Shown here: positions 54,914 to 63,203 of the stretch, piece after piece
Numbering within the stretch: the stretch's first letter is position 1
Layout: the number at the start of each line of letters is the position of its first letter
From: Ignavibacteriales bacterium
GTDB taxonomy: Bacteria; Bacteroidota; Ignavibacteria; Ignavibacteriales; Melioribacteraceae
Length of the DNA: 64,000 nt
Direction: 5' to 3'
Assembly (NCBI GenBank): GCA_026390795.1
Contig: JAPLFG010000003.1
Span: forward strand, 1,178,001 to 1,242,000
Notes under the pieces: generated by a model
Database searches by the model: none
What the model was told of the DNA's origin: nothing
What the model saw: only the letters and a program-made list of their open reading frames with translations
Position numbers and translations under genes: made by a program

Positions 54914-56086
54914 CTAAAAGGCAGAAAGAACTCCAATCCCCATCTGACCATATTCCTTATCGAAGTTGTAAGTGTATTCGCTTACAAGCCGGATGTTCCT
55001 TCTTAAAAGATAACCTAAACTAAGTGTGCCTGCTTTATAGTTAAGCGCTTTATCATCAGAATCTACCCAATTGTATAATGCAACTCCGTACCATTTGCTT
55101 TCATCTCCATTAGGAGTGTAAATAAGCTCACCGAATAATCCTTTTGTATTGGTTTCATTAGAAAAGAAATCTGCTTTATTATCTTTTCTCTGTGCGTATT
55201 GAAAATTAAACTCCAATTTATCTTTTAAGTTCAGAGTTACATCCGGTCCCCACATAGAAAAACTATTTGTGAATTTGCGGCTGAAATTATCTTCAAGATC
55301 TTCTTTTCCGAAATATCCGAATGCGCCTACTCTAATTCCTTCCGCAACATTTTGTGAAATCCTGCCAAAAAAGTTTTTGTATTTGTCGTCATCAAAGATG
55401 TTAAAGTTATTCGCTTTACCAATTCCATTTCCATTTAGAATCTCAAGAGTAAGACTGGTTTCCGTTTTCGTGTTGTAAGTAACCATTACTCCGCGATCGT
55501 AAACAAGATCTGCTTTTGCGTAGCCCGGCTTTGCACCGTAGATATGATAATCTTCAAATGTAAGTCTAAGCTCCCGCTTGAAGAGCGGATCGGAAACTTG
55601 AAATTGTCCGACGTATAGATCGAGATCTTCATCGAAAAGATTGTTAAACATTAGGAACGCATCTTCAACACCAACTATTTCTCCCTTTTCGCTAAAGAAA
55701 AAATAAAAGTAGTATGAGATATTGCTTGTAAGAGCGCCGCCGGAGAGAAATTTTAAAATATATGGCGCACTGAAATCGAGTTTTTCGGATTGTTCAAGAT
55801 TGTAAGTCATATATCCTTCCAATCTTATTGCTAAAGGAAGCTCTCTAATCAACGAGAGTCTTTCGTCTCCGGTATCCAAAAAGTAACGGGGTGCATCTTT
55901 ATCTGCCAAAGTAAATCCGTTGCGCGCAAATTCATCTCCGTATGGTTTTAATTTTGGGAAAGGTGAATGACAAGTCTGGCAGCTCATACTGTATTTGCGT
56001 GCGAACGCGGGAATTGCATTAGAACTTTCTTGAAAGATCAAGAGCAAGAATATGAGCATGAGCAAGAAAGAAATTAATTTTTTCAT
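54914..56086 (-). CDS. Outer-membrane porin with N-terminal haem-binding motif
   Basis: After a signal peptide, one c-type haem motif CQTCH (C36-C39-H40) lies near the N-terminus (YSMSCQTCHSPFPKLKPYGDEF). The remainder is rich in aromatic, alternating strands ending in LSAF, as in a beta-barrel. This cytochrome-porin arrangement is known in bacteria that pass electrons across the outer membrane. The gene is followed (in transcription order after) the multihaem cytochrome with a 10-base gap, so they form an operon and probably a redox conduit or an outer-membrane reductase unit. Confidence 0.85.
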   Translation of the reverse strand: MKKLISFLLMLIFLLLIFQESSNAIPAFARKYSMSCQTCHSPFPKLKPYGDEFARNGFTLADKDAPRYFLDTGDERLSLIRELPLAIRLEGYMTYNLEQSEKLDFSAPYILKFLSGGALTSNISYYFYFFFSEKGEIVGVEDAFLMFNNLFDEDLDLYVGQFQVSDPLFKRELRLTFEDYHIYGAKPGYAKADLVYDRGVMVTYNTKTETSLTLEILNGNGIGKANNFNIFDDDKYKNFFGRISQNVAEGIRVGAFGYFGKEDLEDNFSRKFTNSFSMWGPDVTLNLKDKLEFNFQYAQRKDNKADFFSNETNTKGLFGELIYTPNGDESKWYGVALYNWVDSDDKALNYKAGTLSLGYLLRRNIRLVSEYTYNFDKEYGQMGIGVLSAF

Positions 56087-56096
56087 AGCAACCTCG

Positions 56097-57437
56097 TTAT
56101 GGTAAAATTGTAATTTCGGTTGAATGCTCGTTAACTTTTAGAATTTGAGATTCGCTCGCCGGAACGCCGAGAAAATCCGCCACGGGCTTAACCAGCAATT
56201 GATAATTAAGCGTGGCTGTTACTTTTAATTTACCGGGTGCAATTTTATCCGGAACTTTGAAAGTGAGCGTTTCCGTCTTTGTTTCTCTCGGACCAATTCT
56301 ATAGTCCACACCTTGAGATGCTGTGTTCCATTGCTGAATTGTCATTCTTCCTTGCGGGTCAAAATATGGTTTTCTAAAAATTCTATCACCAATCGGAATT
56401 CCATCGCGTTGAACGCCTTTGAAATTCGGATCGTTAAGCGCTATCCCCATATCCTGGTAAGCAAGTACATCCGCACCGATTAAATACTCTTCTCCTTCAA
56501 AACCTTTTTTATCAACGGGAAGATGATAGACATTTCCCTTTTCGTCAACCGCCTCAACGTGCATCCAAACAATTCTATCTTCAACGGAACCGGTGGGAAA
56601 TTTGTGTCCCGTTTTTTGATTGAAAAGCGCAACGGTAAATTTAACAACTCCGCCCGGTTCAACTTCGCGAACATCGGGATGAATTCTTAATTCAATCACG
56701 CCTTTAACTTTACCGGGATCGTGCGCGCCATGAAACAGATGCAGCTTTGCATCTTGATATTTCGTTCCCATCGAAGCAGTTTTAAATTCAGTCTTTGTCA
56801 TGTGACAATCCTGACACTGAACTCCCTCTTTGAAATACGGTCCCTCTTTCCATTCTAGATGAGTGGATTTAACCCATAGACCGTAAGGATCTTTTTCATT
56901 ATGACAAATTCCACAGAAGTCACCGGTTTTCATTATCGGGTTAATTTCAATTTCATGAGCCGGAGATTTAATATCGGGGATGCGGGATGCAAATTTTGTT
57001 CTGCCGGGCTTCATAATGTAATTAAAATTAAACGGTGTATCTCCGCTGAATCCTGTAATACTATGACACACTTCGCACGATACAGATTCATTAGCTCTGG
57101 AATTATTATTTGGAAGCGGGGGCGGAACATCGCCTGATGTAAATGCAATTGGAGTGTGGCAGCCGTTGCATCCGGCTTTTACTTCCGCAACTTTAGAATC
57201 CTTTTCGGCATGAGGAACGGCTAATTTGAAATACTCAATTTCATCCCATTCGTGAGTGTATGCTTGAGACATCATTGCTTGTTTCCACTGCTGGTAAAAA
57301 TCAGTGTGGCATGATGTTCCGCAAAACTCCGGTTTCTTAAAATCATCATACTTTAGTGAACCGAGTGCTGTTTGAGAATAAAGCGAGGTTGAACTAGACA
57401 ACAGCAAGAAAGCGAGGAATAAAATTTTCTTATTCAT
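56097..57437 (-). CDS. Periplasmic multihaem cytochrome c (four CX2CH plus one CX3CH)
   Basis: Residue positions after the signal peptide: CGTSCH at 39-44 (three residues between cysteines), CNGCH at 90-94, CEVCH at 121-125, CGICH at 175-179 and CQDCH at 208-212. About 220 C-terminal residues form a beta-rich domain with the conserved FNQKTGHKFPTGSVEDR segment found in cytochrome c554-like proteins. The ligand substrate is unknown; such proteins often act with porin-cytochromes, like the gene 10 bases downstream. Confidence 0.9.
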   Translation of the reverse strand: MNKKILFLAFLLLSSSTSLYSQTALGSLKYDDFKKPEFCGTSCHTDFYQQWKQAMMSQAYTHEWDEIEYFKLAVPHAEKDSKVAEVKAGCNGCHTPIAFTSGDVPPPLPNNNSRANESVSCEVCHSITGFSGDTPFNFNYIMKPGRTKFASRIPDIKSPAHEIEINPIMKTGDFCGICHNEKDPYGLWVKSTHLEWKEGPYFKEGVQCQDCHMTKTEFKTASMGTKYQDAKLHLFHGAHDPGKVKGVIELRIHPDVREVEPGGVVKFTVALFNQKTGHKFPTGSVEDRIVWMHVEAVDEKGNVYHLPVDKKGFEGEEYLIGADVLAYQDMGIALNDPNFKGVQRDGIPIGDRIFRKPYFDPQGRMTIQQWNTASQGVDYRIGPRETKTETLTFKVPDKIAPGKLKVTATLNYQLLVKPVADFLGVPASESQILKVNEHSTEITILP

Positions 57438-57547
57438 TTTTCTCCTCCAACTTAATTGTGATATGTTTGTAGCCGATTAAAACATACTCAAAATATCGTG
57501 GATCATCAAGACCTTGTTATCTTAAATAATATTTAGAGTTTATTCAT

Positions 57548-57580
57548 AAAAAAAAGAAGGCATGTGTCATCATGCCTTCT
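57548..57580 (-). terminator. Rho-independent terminator of the small Gly-rich gene
   Basis: On the minus strand a 10-bp stem (AGAAGGCATG with CATGCCTTCT) has a six-base loop and runs into eight or more U residues. It lies 24 bases after the stop of the gene at 57604-57939. Confidence 0.93.
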
Positions 57581-57603
57581 TCATAACCAGCCGGGTTAAT
57601 TAT

Positions 57604-57939
57604 TTATTTACCGCCTCTGCGTGCCGCAGATCCCTTTGGACCTGAGCCATCACACACGCCGGTGCCGCTTAAATTTCCGCTTTTTGCACCGAAGCCGGTT
57701 CCATCTTGTGGTCGAAGTGGATTTCCGGTTCCGTCCTTCTTTCCGTAACCCTTGCCGGATCGGTTAGCACCTTGGAGTGACGTACCGACTTTATCGCAGA
57801 TACCGTCGCCGTTTGCATCAACCCAATTAGTCTTTACACCCTTGCCCTGACCGTTACCTGTTGTTTGTGCATTTGCTGTTGATGCCAAGAAAAGAATTGA
57901 AAAAATTACTACGATTGTTAATAATGCCGTGCGTTTCAT
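57604..57939 (-). CDS. Small secreted Gly-rich protein with single calcium-loop motif
   Basis: A signal peptide (MKRTALLTIVVIFSILFLASTANA) precedes a Gly-rich domain with WVDANGDGICDKVG, a calcium-loop-like motif, and repeated KDGTGNP, QDGTGF, SGTGV and DGSGPKGS turns; it ends ARRGGK. The end RGGK, the loop motif and the Gly-rich tail are shared with the protein at 48857-49285. It has two cysteines. A strong terminator follows. Function is unknown. Confidence 0.85.
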   Translation of the reverse strand: MKRTALLTIVVIFSILFLASTANAQTTGNGQGKGVKTNWVDANGDGICDKVGTSLQGANRSGKGYGKKDGTGNPLRPQDGTGFGAKSGNLSGTGVCDGSGPKGSAARRGGK

Positions 57940-58240
57940 TTTACTTCTCCTTTTATATTGTTATTAAATTATTGCTACGGCTCTCATATGGTAAAGATCA
58001 TGCCAAAAAAAATTTCAAGCATTTCAATTAAAAATTAGGTTATTCATCAGAAAAAATATTTCGAACAGATCTTTGAGTCGAAGTATTCGTCAGTGAAGTC
58101 GAATTCAAATGCAGTTACTTCATACATACGTAAAGATTTTCAAGGCAAGTTGGAGATAGGAAATAAAAAAAACTGGCTTGAATCGTTCCCCGTTTAATAT
58201 CATCAAATACTCAGAAGAAATTATTAACAAGGAGAAAAAA
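57940..58240. other. Divergent intergenic region upstream of the thioredoxin-like gene
   Basis: About 301 bases lie between the start codons of the Gly-rich protein (leftward) and the thioredoxin-like gene (rightward), and must contain both promoters. No clear operator, hairpin or gene was found. A longer reading of the thioredoxin frame from 58178 is possible but lacks support. Confidence 0.5.
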
Positions 58241-58585
58241 ATGCTTAATACAAATCTTACACATGTTCTTTCCGAACAGGAACACTCAAAACTTTTACAA
58301 GAGAATGAAAACGTAATGATCTGCTGCGGAAGAATGGGACCGATGTGCATTCCCGTCTACGAAGTAATGGAAGATCTTGAAGGCGAATATAAAAATGTGA
58401 AATTTGCCGACATGGAATTCGACACAGCCGACGCTAAAGTAATACGCAATCTGCCGGAAGTACGCGGCTTTCAAGGAATTCCTTTTGTTATCTATTATAA
58501 GAATGGAAAAGTTGTAAAAGCAACAAGCAGTATTCAAAGCAAAGAACAAGTAACTACAATACTTGACGAAAAATTTGGTAAGTAA
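58241..58585 (+). CDS. Atypical thioredoxin-family protein
   Basis: The 114-residue protein has a thioredoxin fold (DLEGEYKNVKFADMEFD, VRGFQGIPFVIYYKNGKVV with the cis-proline). The active site is not WCGPC. Instead the sequence is ICCGRMGPMCIP, with a vicinal CC and a third cysteine seven residues after the first. The ATG at 58241 has GGAG six bases before it; an upstream ATG at 58178 lacks a ribosome site. It is followed by a thioredoxin-reductase-like gene, its likely partner. Confidence 0.87.
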   Translation: MLNTNLTHVLSEQEHSKLLQENENVMICCGRMGPMCIPVYEVMEDLEGEYKNVKFADMEFDTADAKVIRNLPEVRGFQGIPFVIYYKNGKVVKATSSIQSKEQVTTILDEKFGK

Positions 58586-58612
58586 ATAATTGCAAGGTTA
58601 ACTCAAAAATCA

Positions 58613-58683
58613 TGAAAGTCATTTCGAGCGAAGACGAGAAATGGGATAACCGAATCACACCTCGACTCCGCTCGGTGTGACAG
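58613..58683. repeat. Intergenic repeat of the 'TCACACC...GGTGTGA' type
   Basis: The block begins TCATTTCGAGCGAAG and contains an inverted TCACACC / GGTGTGA pair (58655-58661 and 58674-58680) around CTCGACTCCGCTC. This resembles a short repeat found in many Bacteroidota and Ignavibacteria genomes between genes. It is GC-richer than its surroundings. Function is unknown. Confidence 0.55.
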
Positions 58684-58724
58684 AAAAATTGTTTTGATAT
58701 AGCTTTTTTCATTTAGAGGTAAAA

Positions 58725-59678
58725 TTGGAAAATCATTTTGATGTAATTGTAATCGGCGCGGGTGCCGCTGGTTTAACCGCCGGAATTTATTTATCACGCG
58801 CAAAAGTAAGCACTCTTATCCTTAACGAAGGAGCTGTAGGCGGGCAGATGGTTCTGACACACGAGATCGCGAATTATCCCGGTGTTGAAAGTATCAGCGG
58901 GTATCAGCTTGCGCGTAATATGAAAACTCAAGCGCAAAAATTCGGCTGTGTTATCAAGTCTAATATCAAAATCACAAAACTTGATCTTGAAGGCGAAATA
59001 AAATCCGTCGAAGTAAATAACAAAGAAGTTTATACGGCTCACTCGATCATTCTGGCGACCGGTGGAAAATCAAGAACTCTCGGTGTTCCGGGTGAAGAAC
59101 AATTTAAAGGAAAAGGAATTTCCTACTGCGCCACTTGCGACGGAGATTTTTTTCAAGATAAAGAAATTATTGTAGTAGGCGGCGGAAACTCCGCTTTGGA
59201 AGAAGCCGTCTCTCTTACAAAATACGCGTCAAAAGTAACCATTGTTCATCAATTTGATAATTTCCAGGCGCTTGAACACTACGTTGAAGAAGCAAAGAAT
59301 AATTCAAAGATCAATTTCATTATGGAATCCAAGATCATTGAATTTGCAGGTGATGAAAGTCTGAAGAAAGTACGCATACAGAATCAGGCAACACTAAAAA
59401 TTATAGAGATGAGTGTTGATGGTGTTTTCATTTTTATCGGTTACGTTCCGAATACGGAAAAGATCGGGGATAAAATAGCTCTCAATAATTACGGTGAAAT
59501 TATTGTTGATAAGAATATGGGAACTAACATTGCGGGTGTTTATGCCGCAGGTGATTCGATTGCAAAAAGATATAGACAGGTTACAACTGCTGTTGCCGAC
59601 GGAACGATCGCCGCATTAAGTTCTTCCGAGTATATTAATAATATTAAGAAAGAACTGAACCTGGTTTCTGCAAACTGA
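58725..59678 (+). CDS. Thioredoxin-reductase-like flavoprotein without the usual NADPH motif
   Basis: The 317-residue protein has FAD motifs (VIGAGAAGLTAGIYL and GVYAAGDSIAKRYRQVTTAVADG), the redox-active CATC (C135-C138) and a nucleotide motif VVGGGNSALEEA. At the NADPH-phosphate site, where NADPH enzymes have HRRxxFRA, it has VHQFDNFQALEHY, with H175 and Q176 but no arginines. This suggests NADH or another donor, such as ferredoxin. Start TTG at 58725 has AGAGGT 4 bases upstream. It pairs with the atypical thioredoxin 139 bases upstream. Confidence 0.92.
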   Translation: MENHFDVIVIGAGAAGLTAGIYLSRAKVSTLILNEGAVGGQMVLTHEIANYPGVESISGYQLARNMKTQAQKFGCVIKSNIKITKLDLEGEIKSVEVNNKEVYTAHSIILATGGKSRTLGVPGEEQFKGKGISYCATCDGDFFQDKEIIVVGGGNSALEEAVSLTKYASKVTIVHQFDNFQALEHYVEEAKNNSKINFIMESKIIEFAGDESLKKVRIQNQATLKIIEMSVDGVFIFIGYVPNTEKIGDKIALNNYGEIIVDKNMGTNIAGVYAAGDSIAKRYRQVTTAVADGTIAALSSSEYINNIKKELNLVSAN

Positions 59679-59717
59679 AGATGCACTGCAACAAGTTGTT
59701 TTAAAATTTTTTAGATC

Positions 59718-59813
59718 TTTCTTAGAGACTTGGTGTCTTCGCGGCATAAAAATTTACTTACAGAACAACGCCTCTTGTTGCCACTAAGACTCAAAGGCAC
59801 AAAGCGGTTCGAA
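59718..59813. repeat. Intergenic repeat with inverted, degenerate arms
   Basis: TTCTTAGAGACTTGGTGTCTT and, about 50 bases on, GCCACTAAGACTCAAAGGCA form roughly inverted, degenerate arms. Sequences of the CACTAAGACACAAAG kind recur between genes in many unrelated bacteria. No coding potential is seen in the gap from 59679 to 59847. Confidence 0.5.
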
Positions 59814-59847
59814 GATTTTTTCAATTATACATCGAAAGGTTTGTTTT

Positions 59848-60042
59848 ATGGATAAGAGCAGGAAAATAAGAATTGGTATTGGCGCAGTAATTATTATGGC
59901 CGGATTAATTTCTCAAGCCGGATGGTGGTTCATTGGAATCATTCCGTTGTTTACCGGAATCTTTAATACATGTCCGGGCGGATCGTGTGAAGTCCCCGCG
60001 CCAAAAGTTAAACCGCCGGTAATAGAGAAAGAGATTGAATAA
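59848..60042 (+). CDS. Small DUF2892-like inner-membrane protein
   Basis: The 64-residue protein has two short hydrophobic segments (IGIGAVIIMAGLI and WWFIGIIPLFTGIF) followed by NTCPGGSCEVPAP. The IG(I/L)IPLxTGxFxxCP pattern is the DUF2892 signature, seen in proteins next to rhodanese and stress genes. Function is unknown. No clear ribosome site is visible. Confidence 0.75.
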   Translation: MDKSRKIRIGIGAVIIMAGLISQAGWWFIGIIPLFTGIFNTCPGGSCEVPAPKVKPPVIEKEIE

Positions 60043-60173
60043 TAATTTTCGTCTAATAGATTTACCCAAAGCACCTTTTATAACCGTTCCTCGCATTTGA
60101 ACTTCTTGCGTACGATTTAAGTTTTGTTGTAAATTATGACCGATCATTAAAGCCAAAAGAAAAAGAGGCAATC

Positions 60174-61094
60174 ATGAATTTGACAAGAAAAGAATTCCTA
60201 AAGGCTTCCTCGTTAATCGCCGGTGGTTTGATGCTGCCCGGCACAAAGAATTTCGGAAAAATGTTTCAGCAGTCAACCGGAAACTTTAAAAATCTGCGCG
60301 ACAACCTGGGCATCTACACAGAACGTGGCGGAACGATCGGCTGGCTTGTAACCGATGACGCTTTTGTTGTGATTGACACTCAATATCCGGACACGGCTAA
60401 AAATATGCTTGCAGGTCTGCAAAAGAAAACTTCTCGCAAGCTCGATCTCGTCTTTAACACACATCATCACGGGGATCATACAAGCGGCAACATTTATTTA
60501 AAAGATTTTGCCGGGAGAATAATCGCTCACGAGAACTCCAAAGCGCTCCAGGAAAAAGCATACGGGAACGATCCGGCAAAACCGCAGGCGTACCCCAATT
60601 TTACTTTTAAGAAAGAGTGGAATCAAGAGATGGGCAAAGAGACCGTCTCGGCAAAATATTTCGGCGCAGCGCATACGGGCGGAGATTCCGTAATTCATTT
60701 TCAGAACGCAAATGTTGCGCATGTTGGCGATCTTGTATTCAATAGAATTTTTCCGGTAATCGATTCGAACGGCGGCGGTTCCGTTGCCAACTGGTCTACG
60801 GTACTTGAGCGGGTAATCGATTATTACACAAAAGGAACAGTTTTCATATTCGGTCACGGTGCGTCGGATGATCTGGTCACCGGTACGATCGACGATGTGA
60901 TAGCAATGAAAGATTATATGTCTGCGCTTGTTGATTTTGTTTCGAGAGAAATAAAGAACGGAAAGACAAAAGAGCAGATCGCATCGGCAAGTGAAATTCC
61001 CGGTTTCGGAGGACTTAAAGAGCGATGGGCAGGCGCGCGCAAAATGAATCTTGAAAAAACATTTGATGAGTTGAATTCAAAACAAAACAATTGA
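60174..61094 (+). CDS. Exported metallo-beta-lactamase-fold hydrolase
   Basis: An N-terminal signal with a twin-Arg-like TRKEF pattern precedes the MBL core. The metal-binding motif is HHHGDHTSG (H97, H99, D101, H102), followed by further ligands in GAAHTGGDS, VAHVGDLVF and FIFGHGAS. At 306 residues it resembles the quinoprotein-relay/glyoxalase-like group of MBL enzymes rather than true beta-lactamases. Substrate unknown. A GAGG ribosome site precedes the ATG. Confidence 0.9.
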   Translation: MNLTRKEFLKASSLIAGGLMLPGTKNFGKMFQQSTGNFKNLRDNLGIYTERGGTIGWLVTDDAFVVIDTQYPDTAKNMLAGLQKKTSRKLDLVFNTHHHGDHTSGNIYLKDFAGRIIAHENSKALQEKAYGNDPAKPQAYPNFTFKKEWNQEMGKETVSAKYFGAAHTGGDSVIHFQNANVAHVGDLVFNRIFPVIDSNGGGSVANWSTVLERVIDYYTKGTVFIFGHGASDDLVTGTIDDVIAMKDYMSALVDFVSREIKNGKTKEQIASASEIPGFGGLKERWAGARKMNLEKTFDELNSKQNN

Positions 61095-61115
61095 CGCTTG
61101 AAGATAACAACAGCA

Positions 61116-61181
61116 CACAGATGAATATTGTTCAAGCGGATCCGTGTAAATCCTTTTAATCCGTGTCATCCGTGTGCTATT
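61116..61181. repeat. Intergenic ATCCGTGT repeat cluster
   Basis: Three copies of ATCCGTGT (61140-61147, 61159-61166, 61168-61175) sit in a stretch that reads like the 'ATCCGTGTCATCCGTGTGC' repeat common between genes in many bacteria. A CACACAGATGAAT complement-like arm lies just before it at about 61114. It lies between the MBL and lipoprotein genes. Confidence 0.6.
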
Positions 61182-61272
61182 GGGTATTTTACCGCGACGA
61201 ACGAGACTTAATTTTATCCTTTCTTTTAATTTAGCAATTGCTAATTTTTCCGCTGAACTTTTGGCTACATCC

Positions 61273-62094
61273 ATGAAGTTGATTACCCGATTAACAATAT
61301 TTTTTTTCTTCTTTTTTTTATCAGGCTGCACTCAAGACTCGGGACTCTTATATCCGGAGTTAATTGGTTTTAGACTCGGTAATGAATCTTTGGTCATTCC
61401 CCTACGGTACAAAGAGGAAATCGCTTTAAATGATTCGATCAAAATTAGATTTGACGGTGTTACGGCGGATTCCCGGTGCCCGATAGATGCTGTCTGCATC
61501 TGGGCCGGAGACGGTGAAGTTAATTTGAATGTATCTTCGAATAATTCTTCAAAAAAATATTCTCTTCATACCGGGCTTGAGCCGCGTGAAATTATAACCG
61601 GCGGTTATATGATTCAGCTTGTAAATCTAATGCCGGCGCAGCGGACAAGTCTTCGGATTAGGCAGGAAGATTATAATATAGAATTGAGGGTTACAAAAGT
61701 CGGAGGAAATTATATACGTCCGGTTCAGTTGATTGATGCGAATTATTCCGGCATGATAAGAAGAGACATGTTGAATGTATCGAATGTTACACTCGCAAAT
61801 GATCTTTTGAATTTTTCTGTAGGATACAGCGGCGGATGCAGAGAGCATATTATCGAATTGTTCGCGCAGAAGGAAATTGCAAAATCAAATCCCGCACAGG
61901 TTACAATTAATTTGTCCCACTTTGCGGATGGAGATATGTGCGAAGCTTACGTCACAAAAGAAATAAAATTTGATCTATCCCCGCTTAAAACTTTTTTAAA
62001 AAATAATTATAACATAACAGACAGAATTATTTTAAATATTCTAGACACAAGCGGAAGGCCGGTTAAAAATCCCGGAATTGAGTATAAGCTTTAA
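61273..62094 (+). CDS. Lipoprotein with DSRCP-type beta domain
   Basis: ATG at 61273 gives MKLITRLTIFFFFFFLSGC, a lipoprotein signal (C19). A longer frame from 61174 has no better start. The region IRFDGVTADSRCPIDAVCIWAGDGEVNL is a known but uncharacterised pattern in Bacteroidota lipoproteins, with two cysteines that could form a disulfide. The rest has no known domain. Its 3' end overlaps the convergent gene by 4 bases. Confidence 0.8.
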   Translation: MKLITRLTIFFFFFFLSGCTQDSGLLYPELIGFRLGNESLVIPLRYKEEIALNDSIKIRFDGVTADSRCPIDAVCIWAGDGEVNLNVSSNNSSKKYSLHTGLEPREIITGGYMIQLVNLMPAQRTSLRIRQEDYNIELRVTKVGGNYIRPVQLIDANYSGMIRRDMLNVSNVTLANDLLNFSVGYSGGCREHIIELFAQKEIAKSNPAQVTINLSHFADGDMCEAYVTKEIKFDLSPLKTFLKNNYNITDRIILNILDTSGRPVKNPGIEYKL

Positions 62095-62645
62095 GATGCC
62101 ACCGCTACGACCGCACCGGCCGATGAATCCATCTGAAGAACAATAATCAAATACCATCCAAGCAGAAGAATGATTGAAAGTTCGGGAAGATCATTTTTGT
62201 GCTCGGCAATTTCAACGCGTGCCTGTGTTTTGAACCAGTCTTTTAATTTCGGCTCATCCACGCCGGAACGGAATGTAACCACCGTTTCTCCTTCTCCGTC
62301 TTTGAACTCAAATTTAGTTTCCCAAAAATTTGCCGAGTGCCAGTGATATTTTTTTCCGTTTGAAAATTCCAAAATTCCGGTTGTAGCCATAAGATTTGGT
62401 TTGAACGCAGCAATATCGATTTCTTCTCCGCTCTTTCTAACCGTTATTCTTGTACTGAAAAACCCGACCCGTTTAAAAGTCCATTTTCCTTCGAAGGTCT
62501 CGGCTTCTGCTAGCGAGCCGACCGATTTCGGGAATATTAATGTTCCAAAGAGATCATCTTTTATGCGCAGTTCAAATGATTGATGAGTGGCTTTTGGCTG
62601 TGTCCAGCTTAAATGTTCTTGTCCTGCCTCTTTCAGTGATTTCAT
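62091..62645 (-). CDS. Hypothetical beta-rich protein with C-terminal membrane span
   Basis: The 184-residue protein is mostly beta-strand-like (LFGTLIFPKS, KWTFKRVGFFSTRITVRK, KFEFKDGEGETVV) and ends with a hydrophobic segment (LSIILLLGWYLIIVLQM). The pattern resembles tubby-like or LURP-type folds, but no family is recognised. The tail places it in the membrane with the domain in the cytoplasm. Confidence 0.7.
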   Translation of the reverse strand: MKSLKEAGQEHLSWTQPKATHQSFELRIKDDLFGTLIFPKSVGSLAEAETFEGKWTFKRVGFFSTRITVRKSGEEIDIAAFKPNLMATTGILEFSNGKKYHWHSANFWETKFEFKDGEGETVVTFRSGVDEPKLKDWFKTQARVEIAEHKNDLPELSIILLLGWYLIIVLQMDSSAGAVVAVAS

Positions 62646-62685
62646 TTATTCTCTCCAAAATCTAAATTTCTTAATCAAAGCTGAA

Positions 62686-63180
62686 TTAATTTTCGTCGAT
62701 CGAATTCTTTTTAAATATAACATTCAAATGATGCTTCATATGATCAAAATAATCCCGCACAAGATATTCCAGACTTGACGGCTCTTCTTTAGGAACTTCC
62801 ATCCATGCGATCACATCATAATTGTGTAATTCATGCGGGCGGCTGAAAACATAGTTGGGAATCGCTTCTATTATCCGTATGATCTGCAGATTATTTTGCT
62901 TCCAGAGATCAATTATAAAATTCCAATCCGCGTTTTGATAATTCTGCGCTTCAACCCATTTATTTTGGTCATACCCAGCAAAGATAAGGTCTTCTTGAAA
63001 TTGCCCGTTAACAAACCGGATCATATTATTAATAGAAGAATCAACAAGGTGACCGAGAATTTCTTTCGATGACCAAATATTATGCGAAGATTTTAAAGCG
63101 CTTTTTTCATCGCTGATGTTTCTCAGTTTAGCTTCGGACGATTCAATCACACTTTTAAATTCATCTAAAAATTTTTTCAT
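62686..63180 (-). CDS. DinB family protein
   Basis: The 164-residue helical protein has the DinB/YfiT four-helix signature: WSSKEILGHLVDSSINNMIRFV early and DYFDHMKHHLNVIF at the end, supplying histidine metal ligands. DinB-like proteins are metal-dependent thiol transferases or of unknown role. It lies 23 bases downstream of the RluA-like gene in the same direction, so they may be one operon. Confidence 0.88.
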   Translation of the reverse strand: MKKFLDEFKSVIESSEAKLRNISDEKSALKSSHNIWSSKEILGHLVDSSINNMIRFVNGQFQEDLIFAGYDQNKWVEAQNYQNADWNFIIDLWKQNNLQIIRIIEAIPNYVFSRPHELHNYDVIAWMEVPKEEPSSLEYLVRDYFDHMKHHLNVIFKKNSIDEN

Positions 63181-63203
63181 ATCAAACTCATATATATTCG
63201 CTG

